In this document: in pieces, positions 1 through 8,644 of the stretch | Position numbering within the stretch: the stretch's first letter is position 1 | Layout: the number at the start of each line of letters is the position of its first letter | Assembly: GCF_023715505.1 (NCBI RefSeq) | Contig: NZ_JAMBOH010000008.1 | Span: 172,340 to 236,339 of the forward strand | Direction of reading: 5' to 3' | Source of the DNA: Neobacillus cucumis | Lineage (GTDB): Bacteria > Bacillota > Bacilli > Bacillales_B > DSM-18226 | DNA: 64,000 nucleotides | Notes under the pieces: generated by a model | Told to the model about the DNA's origin: nothing | The model's input: the letters and a program-made list of their open reading frames with translations, nothing else | Databases searched by the model: none | Made by a program: the position numbers and the translations under genes

Positions 1-1
1 G

Positions 2-217
2 CTTATTTTACAATGTTCAAATGATATTATTGCTCCTTTAGCGGTGGGAGAGTATATTCACCAGCATCTTCCTAATAGTATGTTGAAATATATGGATGCA
101 ACGGGACATTGCCCGCATATGAGCCATCCCGAGGAGACGGTCCGCTTAATCCGCCAATACCTAAGTATCTCATCAAAAATAGATGTCAGCTTAGCGGGCA
201 GAGGAGATCATATTTAA
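2..217 (+). CDS. rsbQ: RsbQ, C-terminal part (alpha/beta hydrolase), truncated by window edge
   Basis: The last 71 residues of an alpha/beta-hydrolase, open at the window edge. [10 protein letters not shown] stretch fits the catalytic His region near the C-terminus of RsbQ. The stop codon overlaps the start of the next gene by one base, and that gene encodes RsbP, its known partner in B. subtilis. RsbQ is needed for RsbP phosphatase activity during energy stress, upstream of sigma-B. The identification rests on the His motif and on this tight pairing, because the N-terminal part with the nucleophile Ser is outside the window. Confidence 0.8.
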   Translation, partial: LILQCSNDIIAPLAVGEYIHQHLPNSMLKYMDATGHCPHMSHPEETVRLIRQYLSISSKIDVSLAGRGDHI

Positions 218-1425
218 TGGATGAACAATTGAATCATGCACCATGTGGATTTCTGACACTGTCAGAAGATGGACTGATATTATCCATTAATCAAACATTG
301 CTTAAGATACTAGATTACCCCCAAGATTCATTAACAGGGCAGCATGTCAATGCTGTCCTTACTGTCCCTGCTCGTCTGTTCTTTCAATTCTATTTTTTTC
401 CGCTTTTAAAACTTGAACATCGGGTGGAGGAAATGTATATTTCACTAGAGTCCAGTAAGGGAGAAGAGATTCCCGTACTCGTCAATGCTCTCTCTAGAAG
501 AGTAAATGAAACCACTAAATTTGAATGTATTCTTATCCCGATGCGCAAAAGAAACGAATATGAAAATGAATTGCTTTTTGCAAAAAAGGAAACTGAAGAA
601 GCCTTAAAAGCAAAGCATAAAGTGAATGCGGAATTAGAGACTACCCTTAAAAAGCTCAAAATTCAAAAGGAAAAACTACTTGAACTTTACAAACAAAATC
701 ATAAATATAAAATAGAAACAAAGAAAGAGTTGGAGCTTGCTAGAATTATTCAAGAAACATCACTAACCGATCCGATTAACAATGAAAAAGTTCAAATGGA
801 AGTATTCTATAATGCATCTGGTGAATTATCCGGTGACATCTACGGGATTTATCGAATTGATCTGCACCGCTATGGAATCATCCTGCTCGATGTTATGGGC
901 CACGGTATTTCTTCAGCTTTAATTACGATGACTCTTCAATCTCTGTTTCGAAGATTAATTTCAGCAGGATTTAAAGTTGATATGGTGATGAAAGAATTGG
1001 ATAGCCACCTTCACAAATTGTTTCGGAACAACGAGGAAGCTAGGCATTATTCTACCGGTATCTTTCTTTTAATTGATACAGAAAGACAAATAATAGAGTA
1101 TGTCAATGCAGGTCATCCCCCTGCCTTATGGCAGGACTCTGACGGAAAACAATATGAATTATTTTCTACCGCCCCACCACTTGGAACCTTTGAAGGTATA
1201 GAATTTAAAACTAAAACCTTTACTTTCAGCAAGGGAGCCAGACTGCTCCTTTACACTGATGGTGTTGACCCCCTTGCTTCAAACCATTTAGCTCCTTTAT
1301 TGAGGGAAACAGTATCATTACCTTTATGTAAACTGAAAGAGGAAATTTTACATTCCTTAAAAAGTGAAAAAAGTGTCTATCATAATAGCGATGATGAATC
1401 CTTTATTCTCATTGACTTAAAATAA
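217..1425 (+). CDS. rsbP: RsbP, PAS-PP2C phosphatase of the energy-stress branch of sigma-B control
   Basis: 402 residues, close to the 403 of B. subtilis RsbP. An N-terminal PAS domain (about 1-115) is followed by a Lys/Glu-rich coiled-coil linker (about 125-200) and a SpoIIE-type PP2C domain (about 205-400). The PP2C domain carries GELSGD, DVMGHG, NAGHPPALW and LLLYTDGV, which hold the metal-binding aspartates. The family dephosphorylates RsbV-P so that RsbV can release sigma-B from RsbW. The reading frame extends upstream, but the ATG at 217 overlaps the rsbQ stop and follows an AGAGGAG ribosome site, so I start there. No rsbV, rsbW or sigB is in this window. Confidence 0.93.
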   Translation: MDEQLNHAPCGFLTLSEDGLILSINQTLLKILDYPQDSLTGQHVNAVLTVPARLFFQFYFFPLLKLEHRVEEMYISLESSKGEEIPVLVNALSRRVNETTKFECILIPMRKRNEYENELLFAKKETEEALKAKHKVNAELETTLKKLKIQKEKLLELYKQNHKYKIETKKELELARIIQETSLTDPINNEKVQMEVFYNASGELSGDIYGIYRIDLHRYGIILLDVMGHGISSALITMTLQSLFRRLISAGFKVDMVMKELDSHLHKLFRNNEEARHYSTGIFLLIDTERQIIEYVNAGHPPALWQDSDGKQYELFSTAPPLGTFEGIEFKTKTFTFSKGARLLLYTDGVDPLASNHLAPLLRETVSLPLCKLKEEILHSLKSEKSVYHNSDDESFILIDLK

Positions 1426-1456
1426 TCATAAATAATAGCAAAACAGATAGAATAAT

Positions 1457-1483
1457 GGCAATCGAATGGTTCACTCGGTTGCC
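1457..1483 (+). terminator. Possible terminator after rsbP
   Basis: GGCAATCG pairs with CGGTTGCC (8 bp, one G-U) around an 11-base loop, 32 bases after the rsbP stop. The following tract (CTCTGTTGT) is only moderately T-rich, so termination may be weak. Confidence 0.35.
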
Positions 1484-1644
1484 CTCTGTTGTACCTCTCC
1501 GAATTCATACACCTTTAATTTAAACCCTTGGCTACCAAGGTTGGCTCATTTTACTAGCTATGGTCGACAATAAACCCTATTGACTACCCTGGCACTTCTT
1601 TTTCTAGAAAAAATAAAAGGCGAGAGATTTGGAGGTATTAAACG

Positions 1645-2721
1645 GTGATTAAATTCAGTATTATTGGTGGAGCTAGTTTCCGAGCACAATATTATTTAAG
1701 AATTGCCCAGGCACTTCCAGACCGATTTCGTGTTTGCGGTATGGTCGTAAGGGATGAGGCTAAAGGGCAATTAGTAGAACAAAAGTGGAATGTAGCCACT
1801 TACCGTAATTTAACCCAACTGTTAAAAAATGAACATCCTGACTTTATAGTAGTATCCGTTAGCGGTTCGGCATGCCCTGAATATTTACTGCACTTAGGAG
1901 AGCTCGGGATTCCCGCATTGGCTGAAACTCCACCAGCTCCAACCATAGGAGGCTTAACTACTCTCCACGAGCAGCTTACATGTAAAGGAGCCAAAATCCA
2001 GGTCGCCGAACAATATCATCTACATCCGGCCCAGCAGGCAAGACTTTCTATAATTCAATCTGGAAGATTAGGAAATGTCACACAAGCCACCGTTTCTATT
2101 TCCCACTTTTATCATGGCGTAAGCTTAATGCGAAAAATGCTCGGAATCAGCTTTGAGGATGCAAATATTAGAGGAATGCGATTTGAAGCGCCGATAGTCG
2201 CAGGTCCAGACCGTAGCGGCCCTCCAAAGGAGGAAAAAATCATTATGGCTGAACGTGACTTAGTCTGGTTGGAATTTGATCATCATAAGTTAGGAATCTA
2301 TGATTTTACAAAAGACCAGCATCGTTCTTGGATTCGCTCCAATCATTTGTCTATTCGTGGCGACCGTGGGGAAATATTCGATAACCGCATGACGGCATTG
2401 GCTGATTATTCTACACCTGTTCACTTGGATTTAAAGCGTATTAACAAAGGAGAGGAGGAGAACCAGGAGGGCTACTATCTTGAAGGAATTATGGCAGGAG
2501 AACAATGGGTATATCGAAATCCTTTTATCCCGGCAAGGCTTTATGATGATGAGATAGCCATTGCTTCATGCTTAAAAAAAATGGGAGAATATGTAGCTGG
2601 AGGACCAAGTTTTTATAGCCTGCCTGAGGCCTCCCAAGATCAGTATCTTGGTCTTATGATGGAAAAGGCCATTCGTTCTTCCGAATTAGTACGGACTGTA
2701 CGTCAGCCATGGGCAGAATAA
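1645..2721 (+). CDS. Gfo/Idh/MocA-like oxidoreductase with altered EKP motif
   Basis: 358 residues with a Rossmann-like N-terminus (IIGGASFRAQ at 6-15 in place of a classical GxGxxG) and the usual C-terminal alpha/beta half. The family oxidises or reduces sugars and cyclitols with NAD(P). The conserved EKP motif, whose Lys is catalytic in most members, reads ETP here (residues 94-96), so the enzyme may be catalytically unusual or act by binding. The GTG start at 1645 follows GGAGG with good spacing. It stands alone, with a terminator behind it and a convergent SDR gene beyond. Substrate unknown. Confidence 0.75.
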   Translation: MIKFSIIGGASFRAQYYLRIAQALPDRFRVCGMVVRDEAKGQLVEQKWNVATYRNLTQLLKNEHPDFIVVSVSGSACPEYLLHLGELGIPALAETPPAPTIGGLTTLHEQLTCKGAKIQVAEQYHLHPAQQARLSIIQSGRLGNVTQATVSISHFYHGVSLMRKMLGISFEDANIRGMRFEAPIVAGPDRSGPPKEEKIIMAERDLVWLEFDHHKLGIYDFTKDQHRSWIRSNHLSIRGDRGEIFDNRMTALADYSTPVHLDLKRINKGEEENQEGYYLEGIMAGEQWVYRNPFIPARLYDDEIAIASCLKKMGEYVAGGPSFYSLPEASQDQYLGLMMEKAIRSSELVRTVRQPWAE

Positions 2722-2730
2722 GCTACTCAT

Positions 2731-2766
2731 AAAAAATGCCCACAATATGTGAGCATTTTTATTATT
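2731..2766 (+). terminator. Terminator between convergent genes
   Basis: AAAAATGC pairs with GCATTTTT, with an inner CACA/TGTG extension and an AT-rich run on both sides. It follows the Gfo/Idh/MocA gene and may also act for the convergent SDR gene. Confidence 0.75.
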
Positions 2767-2800
2767 GCCTTTTACGATGCAGTTTTAGTTAAATACTTTA

Positions 2801-3586
2801 TTATAAAAGAGATTCTGCTCCATCAATAAAGATTTCGCTTCCGGTAATGTGATTGGATTGGCTTGAAGCAAGGAAAAGTACCAGATCCGCCACTTGTTCA
2901 GGTTTCCCTGCAGCATGTTCTAGCGGCTGGCTGCCTTGCGGATATTCAACCGGGATTTCAACTTCTTTTAATTTCTCTTTATTTTTCCATGTATTTTCAT
3001 TGATATTGGTTTCAATAGCTCCTGGGCAGACCACATTGACCCTAATATGATAATTTGCAAGCTCCAGCGCAGCCATTTTCCCAAAGCCCATCTGACCAAT
3101 TTTGGATGTACTATACGCAGACATACCAAAGTTTTTATAGACCCTGTTTCCATTTATGGAACTAGTAATAATGATACTTCCCCCATTAGACTTCAAATGA
3201 GGAATGGCGTATTTAACGGTTAAAAAGGTACTTGTTAAGTTATTGGAAATAGTCAGATCCCAATCTTTCGGGTCCATATCCTCAATCGGTGTAACTTCCC
3301 CATTAATGCCAGCATTAGCAAAGACAACATCCAGTCTTCCCCACTGATCAACCGTCTTTTTGTAACAATCCTCAACCTCCTCTGGGTGAGATACGTTAGC
3401 TTCCAAGACAAGTGCCTCACTGCCCATTTCTTCGATTTGATTTTTAACTTCTTCTACATTTTCTTTGTGTAAATCTACTAAAGCAATCTTTCCTCCATTT
3501 TGGGCAAGCTTTATTGCAGCCGCCCTGCCAATCCCTGATCCGGCCCCTGTAACAAAAGCAACTTGATTTTGAAGTAGTTTCTCCAT
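2801..3586 (-). CDS. Short-chain dehydrogenase/reductase (SDR)
   Basis: 261 residues, a typical classical SDR length. TGAGSGIG (13-20) is the cofactor-binding loop, NAG is at 91-93, the catalytic Ser is near 142-143 and the active-site pair is Y158/K162 in SAYSTSK. PGAIETN follows the active site, and the protein ends in the usual ITGSEIFIDGA region. The open frame extends 15 codons upstream, but the ATG at 3586 has GGAGG nine bases before it and leads straight into the Rossmann strand. Substrate cannot be told from sequence; 3-oxoacyl reductase or sugar/alcohol dehydrogenase are both possible. Not obviously in an operon with nagE, which ends about 100 bases upstream. Confidence 0.85.
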   Translation of the reverse strand: MEKLLQNQVAFVTGAGSGIGRAAAIKLAQNGGKIALVDLHKENVEEVKNQIEEMGSEALVLEANVSHPEEVEDCYKKTVDQWGRLDVVFANAGINGEVTPIEDMDPKDWDLTISNNLTSTFLTVKYAIPHLKSNGGSIIITSSINGNRVYKNFGMSAYSTSKIGQMGFGKMAALELANYHIRVNVVCPGAIETNINENTWKNKEKLKEVEIPVEYPQGSQPLEHAAGKPEQVADLVLFLASSQSNHITGSEIFIDGAESLL

Positions 3587-3692
3587 GTAATAAAGCCTCC
3601 TTAAACGATGTGATGTATATACTATATCCATCCCCGAGGTTTTAAAACGGGAGAAACACCTCTATTTATAATACAGTTCAAACGTACTACAA

Positions 3693-5582
3693 TTACTCGA
3701 TCGAAATAATTCCATTTTGACCCTGTGAAATTTTCCCTTGTTTCTTAATATTTAATTTGGCTAAGTTTGTAAAAACAATAGGAGAAGCGGTAGAAGTTGC
3801 TGAATTCCTAATCCTTTCTAAATCAAATCTTAGAATTTCCTGTCCTTTTGTGACTGGATCTCCGTCTTTTACAAGGACAGTGAATCCTTCCCCTTTTAAA
3901 TTAACTGTGTCTAAACCAATATGAATCAATATCTCATATCCCTGTTTAGATTTTATCCCGACTGCATGTTTAGTTGGGAAGACACTCATAATTTCTCCAT
4001 CAACAGGTGAAACAACAGAACCATTAGCAGGAATAATTGCAAAACCGTCTCCCATCATCTTTTGTGAGAATACCTGGTCCTCTACTTCCGTGATCGGAAT
4101 AATCTCTCCCTCAATCGGCATCACAAAATCTTGCTCATTTAACGGCAGATATTCTTGTGATTCAGAAGTTGTTATTTCTTGTGTATCAGGATTACTTACT
4201 GACTTAGTATCCAATCGCTTCATAGCATCTGCTACGAACTCAACCTCTGTCCCTACAATGATTTGTAGGTTTGTTTTGTTCAGTTTCATGACGCCCTTTG
4301 CACCATGTGATTTTAAAGATGAATCTCTAACCTTATCCATATCTTTAACATTTAAACGAAGACGGGTTGCACAATTATCAATGTTAGTTATATTTTCTTT
4401 ACCGCCAATATCATTCATAAAATGATATGCCATCGTTTCGAATTTATCTGTTCCTACAACCGTTTCAATTGTTTCTTTCTCCACGGTCACTTCTTCCTCG
4501 TCTTCACGACCAGGTGTTTTAATGTTAAACGCCTTAATGACGCTATAAAAAATAACGAAATAAATAACTCCGTAAATCAAACCAACTAATAATAAGAGTA
4601 ACGGTTTTTGAGCAATATTAAAGTTTAAAATATAATCAATTGCCCCAGCTGAGAAGGTAAAGCCATCTTTAACCCCCAACATGGTGACGATTACAAAGGA
4701 AAGACCTGTTAAGACTGCATGAATTCCATATAGCAGCGGAGCAATGAACATGAAGGAAAATTCAATAGGCTCTGTAATACCTGTAAGAAACGAAGTGAGT
4801 GCTACACCAATAAACATACCGGCTATCGATTTTCTTTTTTCCTTCTTAGCCGCTGCAATAATCGCAAGTGCTGCCCCCGGCAAGCCAAACATCATGATTG
4901 GAAAGAATCCTGTCATGTAAGTTCCAGCGGTTGGGTCGCCTGCAAAGAAACGAGCAATATCCCCTGATTTACCTTCAAATGTCCCAAATTGAAACCAAAA
5001 CAAACTGTTTAAGACGTGGTGAAGACCTAGTGGGATTAACAAACGGTTTAGTATTCCGAAGATACCTGCTCCAATTGCACCTAAACCAATGATCCAGTTA
5101 CCCACTCCATTTATAGCATCTTGAATGGGCGGCCATACAAATCCTGCGATTCCAGCAATAATAACCATTGTAATGGAAGTGATAATTGGAACAAATCGTC
5201 TTCCACTAAAGAAAGCTAACCATTCTGGCAATTTAATTTCACGAAAACGGTTATAAAGTAATCCAGCGATAATTCCTGTAAGAATCCCGCCGAGAACCCC
5301 CATATTGATATTTTTATCAATTGCCTGGGTTCCTTGTGTTAAAACCAAATAGCCGATAGCCCCAGCTAAAGCAGCTGCTCCATTATTATCCTTTGCAAAC
5401 CCCATTGCAACACCGATGGCGAAAATTAAAGCCAAGTTTGCAAAAACAGCATTACCCGCATTTGCGATAAATGGAATATCCAGCAGATCCGGCTGGCCAA
5501 AACGTAACAACAATCCAGCTGCTGGTAAAACTGCTATCGGAAGCATCAATGCTTTTCCAATTCGCTGTAAAAATCCTAACAT
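3693..5582 (-). CDS. nagE: PTS N-acetylglucosamine transporter, fused EIICBA
   Basis: 629 residues, three PTS domains in one chain. The membrane EIIC (about 1-370) contains the ITEPIEFSF signature, EIIB (about 385-465) has the phosphorylated Cys404 in CATRLRL, and EIIA (about 490-629) has the active His554 in ILIHIGLD. The protein takes up and phosphorylates N-acetylglucosamine. Unlike B. subtilis NagP, which lacks EIIA, all domains are present. A TTG one codon upstream could also initiate, but the ATG has better spacing from AGGAGAG. It is divergent from nagAB-nagR, with a NagR-type operator over its promoter. Confidence 0.93.
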   Translation of the reverse strand: MLGFLQRIGKALMLPIAVLPAAGLLLRFGQPDLLDIPFIANAGNAVFANLALIFAIGVAMGFAKDNNGAAALAGAIGYLVLTQGTQAIDKNINMGVLGGILTGIIAGLLYNRFREIKLPEWLAFFSGRRFVPIITSITMVIIAGIAGFVWPPIQDAINGVGNWIIGLGAIGAGIFGILNRLLIPLGLHHVLNSLFWFQFGTFEGKSGDIARFFAGDPTAGTYMTGFFPIMMFGLPGAALAIIAAAKKEKRKSIAGMFIGVALTSFLTGITEPIEFSFMFIAPLLYGIHAVLTGLSFVIVTMLGVKDGFTFSAGAIDYILNFNIAQKPLLLLLVGLIYGVIYFVIFYSVIKAFNIKTPGREDEEEVTVEKETIETVVGTDKFETMAYHFMNDIGGKENITNIDNCATRLRLNVKDMDKVRDSSLKSHGAKGVMKLNKTNLQIIVGTEVEFVADAMKRLDTKSVSNPDTQEITTSESQEYLPLNEQDFVMPIEGEIIPITEVEDQVFSQKMMGDGFAIIPANGSVVSPVDGEIMSVFPTKHAVGIKSKQGYEILIHIGLDTVNLKGEGFTVLVKDGDPVTKGQEILRFDLERIRNSATSTASPIVFTNLAKLNIKKQGKISQGQNGIISIE

Positions 5583-5632
5583 CAATAAATCTCTCCTCTT
5601 TTTCGTGTAAGCGGTTTTTCAACACAGTCACG

Positions 5633-5662
5633 ATAATACCATTTAATTGTTATAGTTGTCTA
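5633..5662 (-). promoter_or_regulatory. nagE promoter
   Basis: Read on the minus strand: TAGACA (-35), an 18-base spacer, TATTAT (-10). The -35 box lies inside the NagR-type operator at 5654-5669, so repressor binding should block RNA polymerase. Confidence 0.65.
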
Positions 5663-5669
5663 TACCAAT
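5654..5669 (-). promoter_or_regulatory. NagR (dre-type) operator of nagE
   Basis: Minus-strand ATTGGTATAGACAACT resembles the dre sites bound by NagR/YvoA in Bacillus. Its mirror copy is at 5742-5757, and the matching regulator gene is 2 kb away in the same locus. Confidence 0.75.
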
Positions 5670-5741
5670 AATACATAAATTTATTGGTAAATTATTAAAT
5701 GTATCCCCAATTGGATAAGGTTTCTCCTTAATAACCGCAAA

Positions 5742-5757
5742 ATTGGTATAGACATCT
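5742..5757 (+). promoter_or_regulatory. NagR (dre-type) operator of nagAB
   Basis: ATTGGTATAGACATCT, 13 of 16 bases identical to the nagE operator and in the opposite orientation. It overlaps the -35 box of the nagA promoter. Confidence 0.75.
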
Positions 5758-5778
5758 ATAATTCGGAAATGCTAAAAT
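5749..5778 (+). promoter_or_regulatory. nagA promoter
   Basis: TAGACA (-35), an 18-base spacer and TAAAAT (-10), with its -35 inside the NagR operator. This is the same geometry as the nagE promoter on the other strand. Confidence 0.65.
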
Positions 5779-5801
5779 TACGGTAGTCTAGGAAGGATGT
5801 A

Positions 5802-7007
5802 ATGAAAATGACAACAAATTTTAAGCCTATTTTGCTCAAGGGCATTCAAATATATTCTGAAGATCACTGGGTTGAAAATGGCTATATAAAAGTAAAAGAT
5901 CAAAAAATAGTGGAATTAGGGCCGACAGAAACTCTTACCTTTCAGGAAGAATTTGAGGAAGTCCACATCCCATTACAATTTAAAGCTGTTCCCGGCTTTA
6001 TTGACGTTCATATCCACGGAGCTAATGGAGCAGATACCATGGATGCCACGAAAGAAGCTTTGGATACAATGGCGCAGGCACTTCCGGGCGAAGGAACTAC
6101 AAGCTTTTTAGCGACAACCATGACCCAGGAAGAGGAAAAAATTGAAGATGCCTTAATAAATGCTGGTAGATACATTAAAGGGGAGCAGACCCCAGGAAAG
6201 GCAGAAATACTAGGAATCCACCTTGAAGGTCCCTTTGTGAATAAAAATAAAGCAGGAGCTCAACCCATTCAACATATTATTAATCCAAATCTGGAGTTGT
6301 TTAAAAAATGGGAGGAGCTCTCTGATCAAACGATTAAGATTGTCACACTGGCACCCGAGCAGCCAGGGGGTCTGGAGCTTGTAAGGTATTTAAAAGCAAA
6401 TGGAATGATAGCATCAATCGGCCACACCGATGCAACATATGAACAAGTGCTAGAAGCCATCGATGCAGGAGTAAACCATGTTACACATCTGTACAATCAA
6501 ATGCGCGGATTGCATCACCGTGAGCCAGGTGTGGTAGGGGCGTCCTTTTTAAAAGACGAGTTAAAAGCAGAACTGATTGTGGACGGGGTACATGTCCATC
6601 CGGAAATGGTGAAACTCGCGTACAAGCAAAAGGGAAAAAAAGGAATCATTTTAATTACTGATTCCATGCGGGCTAAATGTCTAAAAAACGGACATTATGA
6701 TTTGGGCGGGCAGGATGTAACCGTACAGGGTGGTAAAGCCATTTTAAGTGACGGAACTCTTGCTGGAAGTATTTTAAAATTAGGTCAAGGGGTAAAAAAT
6801 ATATTATCTTTCACTGGCTGTCACATCGAAGAGGCGATTGAAATGGCATCTGTAAATCCGGCAAAGCAGCTGAATATTTATAATCGTAAGGGCAGCATTT
6901 CTGTGGGAAAGGATGCTGATATTGTTATTCTTGACGAGAATTTGGATGTCTATATGACGTTATGCCGTGGAAAGGTCGCCTATATTAAAGGAGGAAAAAC
7001 AACATGA
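5802..7007 (+). CDS. nagA: N-acetylglucosamine-6-phosphate deacetylase
   Basis: 401 residues of the amidohydrolase fold. Metal and substrate ligands are visible in order: DVHIHG (about 68), LEGPF with its Glu (about 138), SIGHTDA, HVTHLYNQM, and the catalytic Asp in ILITDSM. It converts GlcNAc-6-P to glucosamine-6-P plus acetate in the cytoplasm. nagB overlaps its end by four bases (ATGA), so the two are translationally coupled. An ATG two codons further in (5808) is an alternative start. Confidence 0.95.
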   Translation: MKMTTNFKPILLKGIQIYSEDHWVENGYIKVKDQKIVELGPTETLTFQEEFEEVHIPLQFKAVPGFIDVHIHGANGADTMDATKEALDTMAQALPGEGTTSFLATTMTQEEEKIEDALINAGRYIKGEQTPGKAEILGIHLEGPFVNKNKAGAQPIQHIINPNLELFKKWEELSDQTIKIVTLAPEQPGGLELVRYLKANGMIASIGHTDATYEQVLEAIDAGVNHVTHLYNQMRGLHHREPGVVGASFLKDELKAELIVDGVHVHPEMVKLAYKQKGKKGIILITDSMRAKCLKNGHYDLGGQDVTVQGGKAILSDGTLAGSILKLGQGVKNILSFTGCHIEEAIEMASVNPAKQLNIYNRKGSISVGKDADIVILDENLDVYMTLCRGKVAYIKGGKTT

Positions 7008-7741
7008 GGATTATTGAAGCAACAGATTATCAAGATATGAGTAAAATTGCTGCCGATTATATTATTGAAAAGGTCAATCAATTTCCAAAAATCAAGCTTG
7101 GTCTCGCAACAGGCGGGACTCCGATGGGGATCTATTCAAATTTAATTGCCGACCATCAAAAGAATGGGACTTCGTATCGAGGGGTTATGACCTTCAATTT
7201 AGATGAATATGTCGGACTGTCCGGAGATAATCCAAACAGCTATCGCTATTATATGAACCATAACTTATTTAATCATATTGACATTCAAATGAATAACACG
7301 TTTGTTCCACGTGGAACGATTGATGATGTATTAAAAGAATGCGAATCTTATGAGGAATTACTTACAAAACATAAAGGCATTGATTTACAGATTCTTGGCA
7401 TTGGGGCAAATGGCCACATCGGATTTAATGAACCCGGAACATCATTCCAATCTCAAACCCATGTGGTCGAACTAGCTCCTTCTACAAGACAAGCTAATGC
7501 TAGATTTTTTAACCGCTTGGAGGAAGTACCTACTCAAGCAATAACAATGGGTATCGCTACTATTATGAAAAGCAGAGAAATCCTATTACTCGTTTCCGGA
7601 GAGCAAAAAAAAGACGCATTGAAAACACTATTAACAGGAAATATAGATGAAAGATTTCCAGCATCCGTGCTGAAAAATCATCCATATGTTACAATTATTG
7701 CAGATAAGGCGGCCATTGCTGGTTTAAAGGTTCACAGTTGA
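7004..7741 (+). CDS. nagB: Glucosamine-6-phosphate deaminase
   Basis: 245 residues, the usual length of the short Gram-positive NagB. ATGGTPMGIY forms the phosphate-binding loop, NLDEYVGL contains the catalytic Asp, and GIGANGHIGFNEPG carries the ring-opening His. It turns glucosamine-6-P into fructose-6-P and ammonia, feeding glycolysis. It overlaps nagA by four bases and precedes nagR by about 80 bases. Confidence 0.96.
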   Translation: MRIIEATDYQDMSKIAADYIIEKVNQFPKIKLGLATGGTPMGIYSNLIADHQKNGTSYRGVMTFNLDEYVGLSGDNPNSYRYYMNHNLFNHIDIQMNNTFVPRGTIDDVLKECESYEELLTKHKGIDLQILGIGANGHIGFNEPGTSFQSQTHVVELAPSTRQANARFFNRLEEVPTQAITMGIATIMKSREILLLVSGEQKKDALKTLLTGNIDERFPASVLKNHPYVTIIADKAAIAGLKVHS

Positions 7742-7822
7742 GTTCTTCCTCTCTGAATCCTTTCAAATGAAAAGCAGACCGGTTCCTCGAGTTTAAATAG
7801 AAAGGATGCAGGTAAGAGGAGA

Positions 7823-8545
7823 ATGATTAAAAAGGATTCCCCCATCCCAATATATTATCAGCTTCAAGAGCTTATAAAGGATTTAATTGATAAGGGTGAG
7901 TTAAGACCTGGTGATTCCATTCCGCCTGAACGAGAGTATGCTGAAAAATATCAGATCAGCCGGATGACGGTGAGACAAGCTTTAACCCAGCTCGTGAATG
8001 ATGGATATCTACACCGAATCCAAGGAAAAGGTACTTTCGTTTCGGAGCGAAAAATTGAACAACCACTTCATCGATTAAGAAGCTTTACCGAAGACATGGT
8101 TGCTAGAGGCCTAAAACCAGGGAGTCAATTAATTTCCTTTGAAATTATACCTGCAACTAGTCAAATTGCCAGCCAGCTCGGTATTCAAGAATATGGCCCC
8201 GTTTATGAAATTAAACGTATTCGGTTGGCTGATGACGTCCCTATGGCCTTAGAATCAAATTATATATCGGCAAACCTTGTTAAAGGTCTAACGGAGCAGA
8301 TTGTTAAAAAGTCGGTTTATGCCTTTATTGAAGAACAATTGAATTTCCAAATTGACCACGCTTCACAAGTCATTGAATCGTCGATTGCCAATCAAGTGGA
8401 AGCCCAATTTTTAAAAATAAAAAAAGGTTCTCCGATCATGCTGATTCAACAACAAACCTTTTTAAAGGACGGAACTCCCGTTGAATATGTTCGGTCATCC
8501 TACCGCGCTGACCGCTATAAATTTATGATTGAAATGAAACGGTAA
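7823..8545 (+). CDS. nagR: GntR/HutC-family repressor NagR (YvoA)
   Basis: 240 residues. An N-terminal GntR winged helix (about 1-75, with PPEREYAEKYQISRMTVRQAL) is joined to a UTRA/HutC effector domain (about 90-235). In B. subtilis this protein represses nagAB and nagP and is released by glucosamine-6-P or GlcNAc-6-P. Its position after nagAB and the two dre-type sites upstream of nagA and nagE fit that role. A GAGGAG lies very close to the ATG; a second purine-rich stretch lies further upstream. Confidence 0.93.
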   Translation: MIKKDSPIPIYYQLQELIKDLIDKGELRPGDSIPPEREYAEKYQISRMTVRQALTQLVNDGYLHRIQGKGTFVSERKIEQPLHRLRSFTEDMVARGLKPGSQLISFEIIPATSQIASQLGIQEYGPVYEIKRIRLADDVPMALESNYISANLVKGLTEQIVKKSVYAFIEEQLNFQIDHASQVIESSIANQVEAQFLKIKKGSPIMLIQQQTFLKDGTPVEYVRSSYRADRYKFMIEMKR

Positions 8546-8554
8546 AACTACAAT

Positions 8555-8602
8555 AAAAAAAGCCAAGACAAGACTAGGATCCTCGACTTTGGCTTTTTTA
8601 TT
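8555..8602 (+). terminator. Terminator after nagR
   Basis: AAAAAAAGCCAAG and CTTTGGCTTTTTTA form a long stem followed by a T-rich tract. It lies between convergent nagR and the lacI-type gene, so it may serve both. Confidence 0.85.
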
Positions 8603-8644
8603 TGTTTATAATGTTTACGAGTTCGCAGCTGAACGGGAAGATAA

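Noticed and set aside
7303..7318. parS-like TGTTCCACGTGGAACG in nagB
   Set aside because: Two mismatches to the parS consensus, far from the other sites, and well explained as codons of the FVPRGT stretch.
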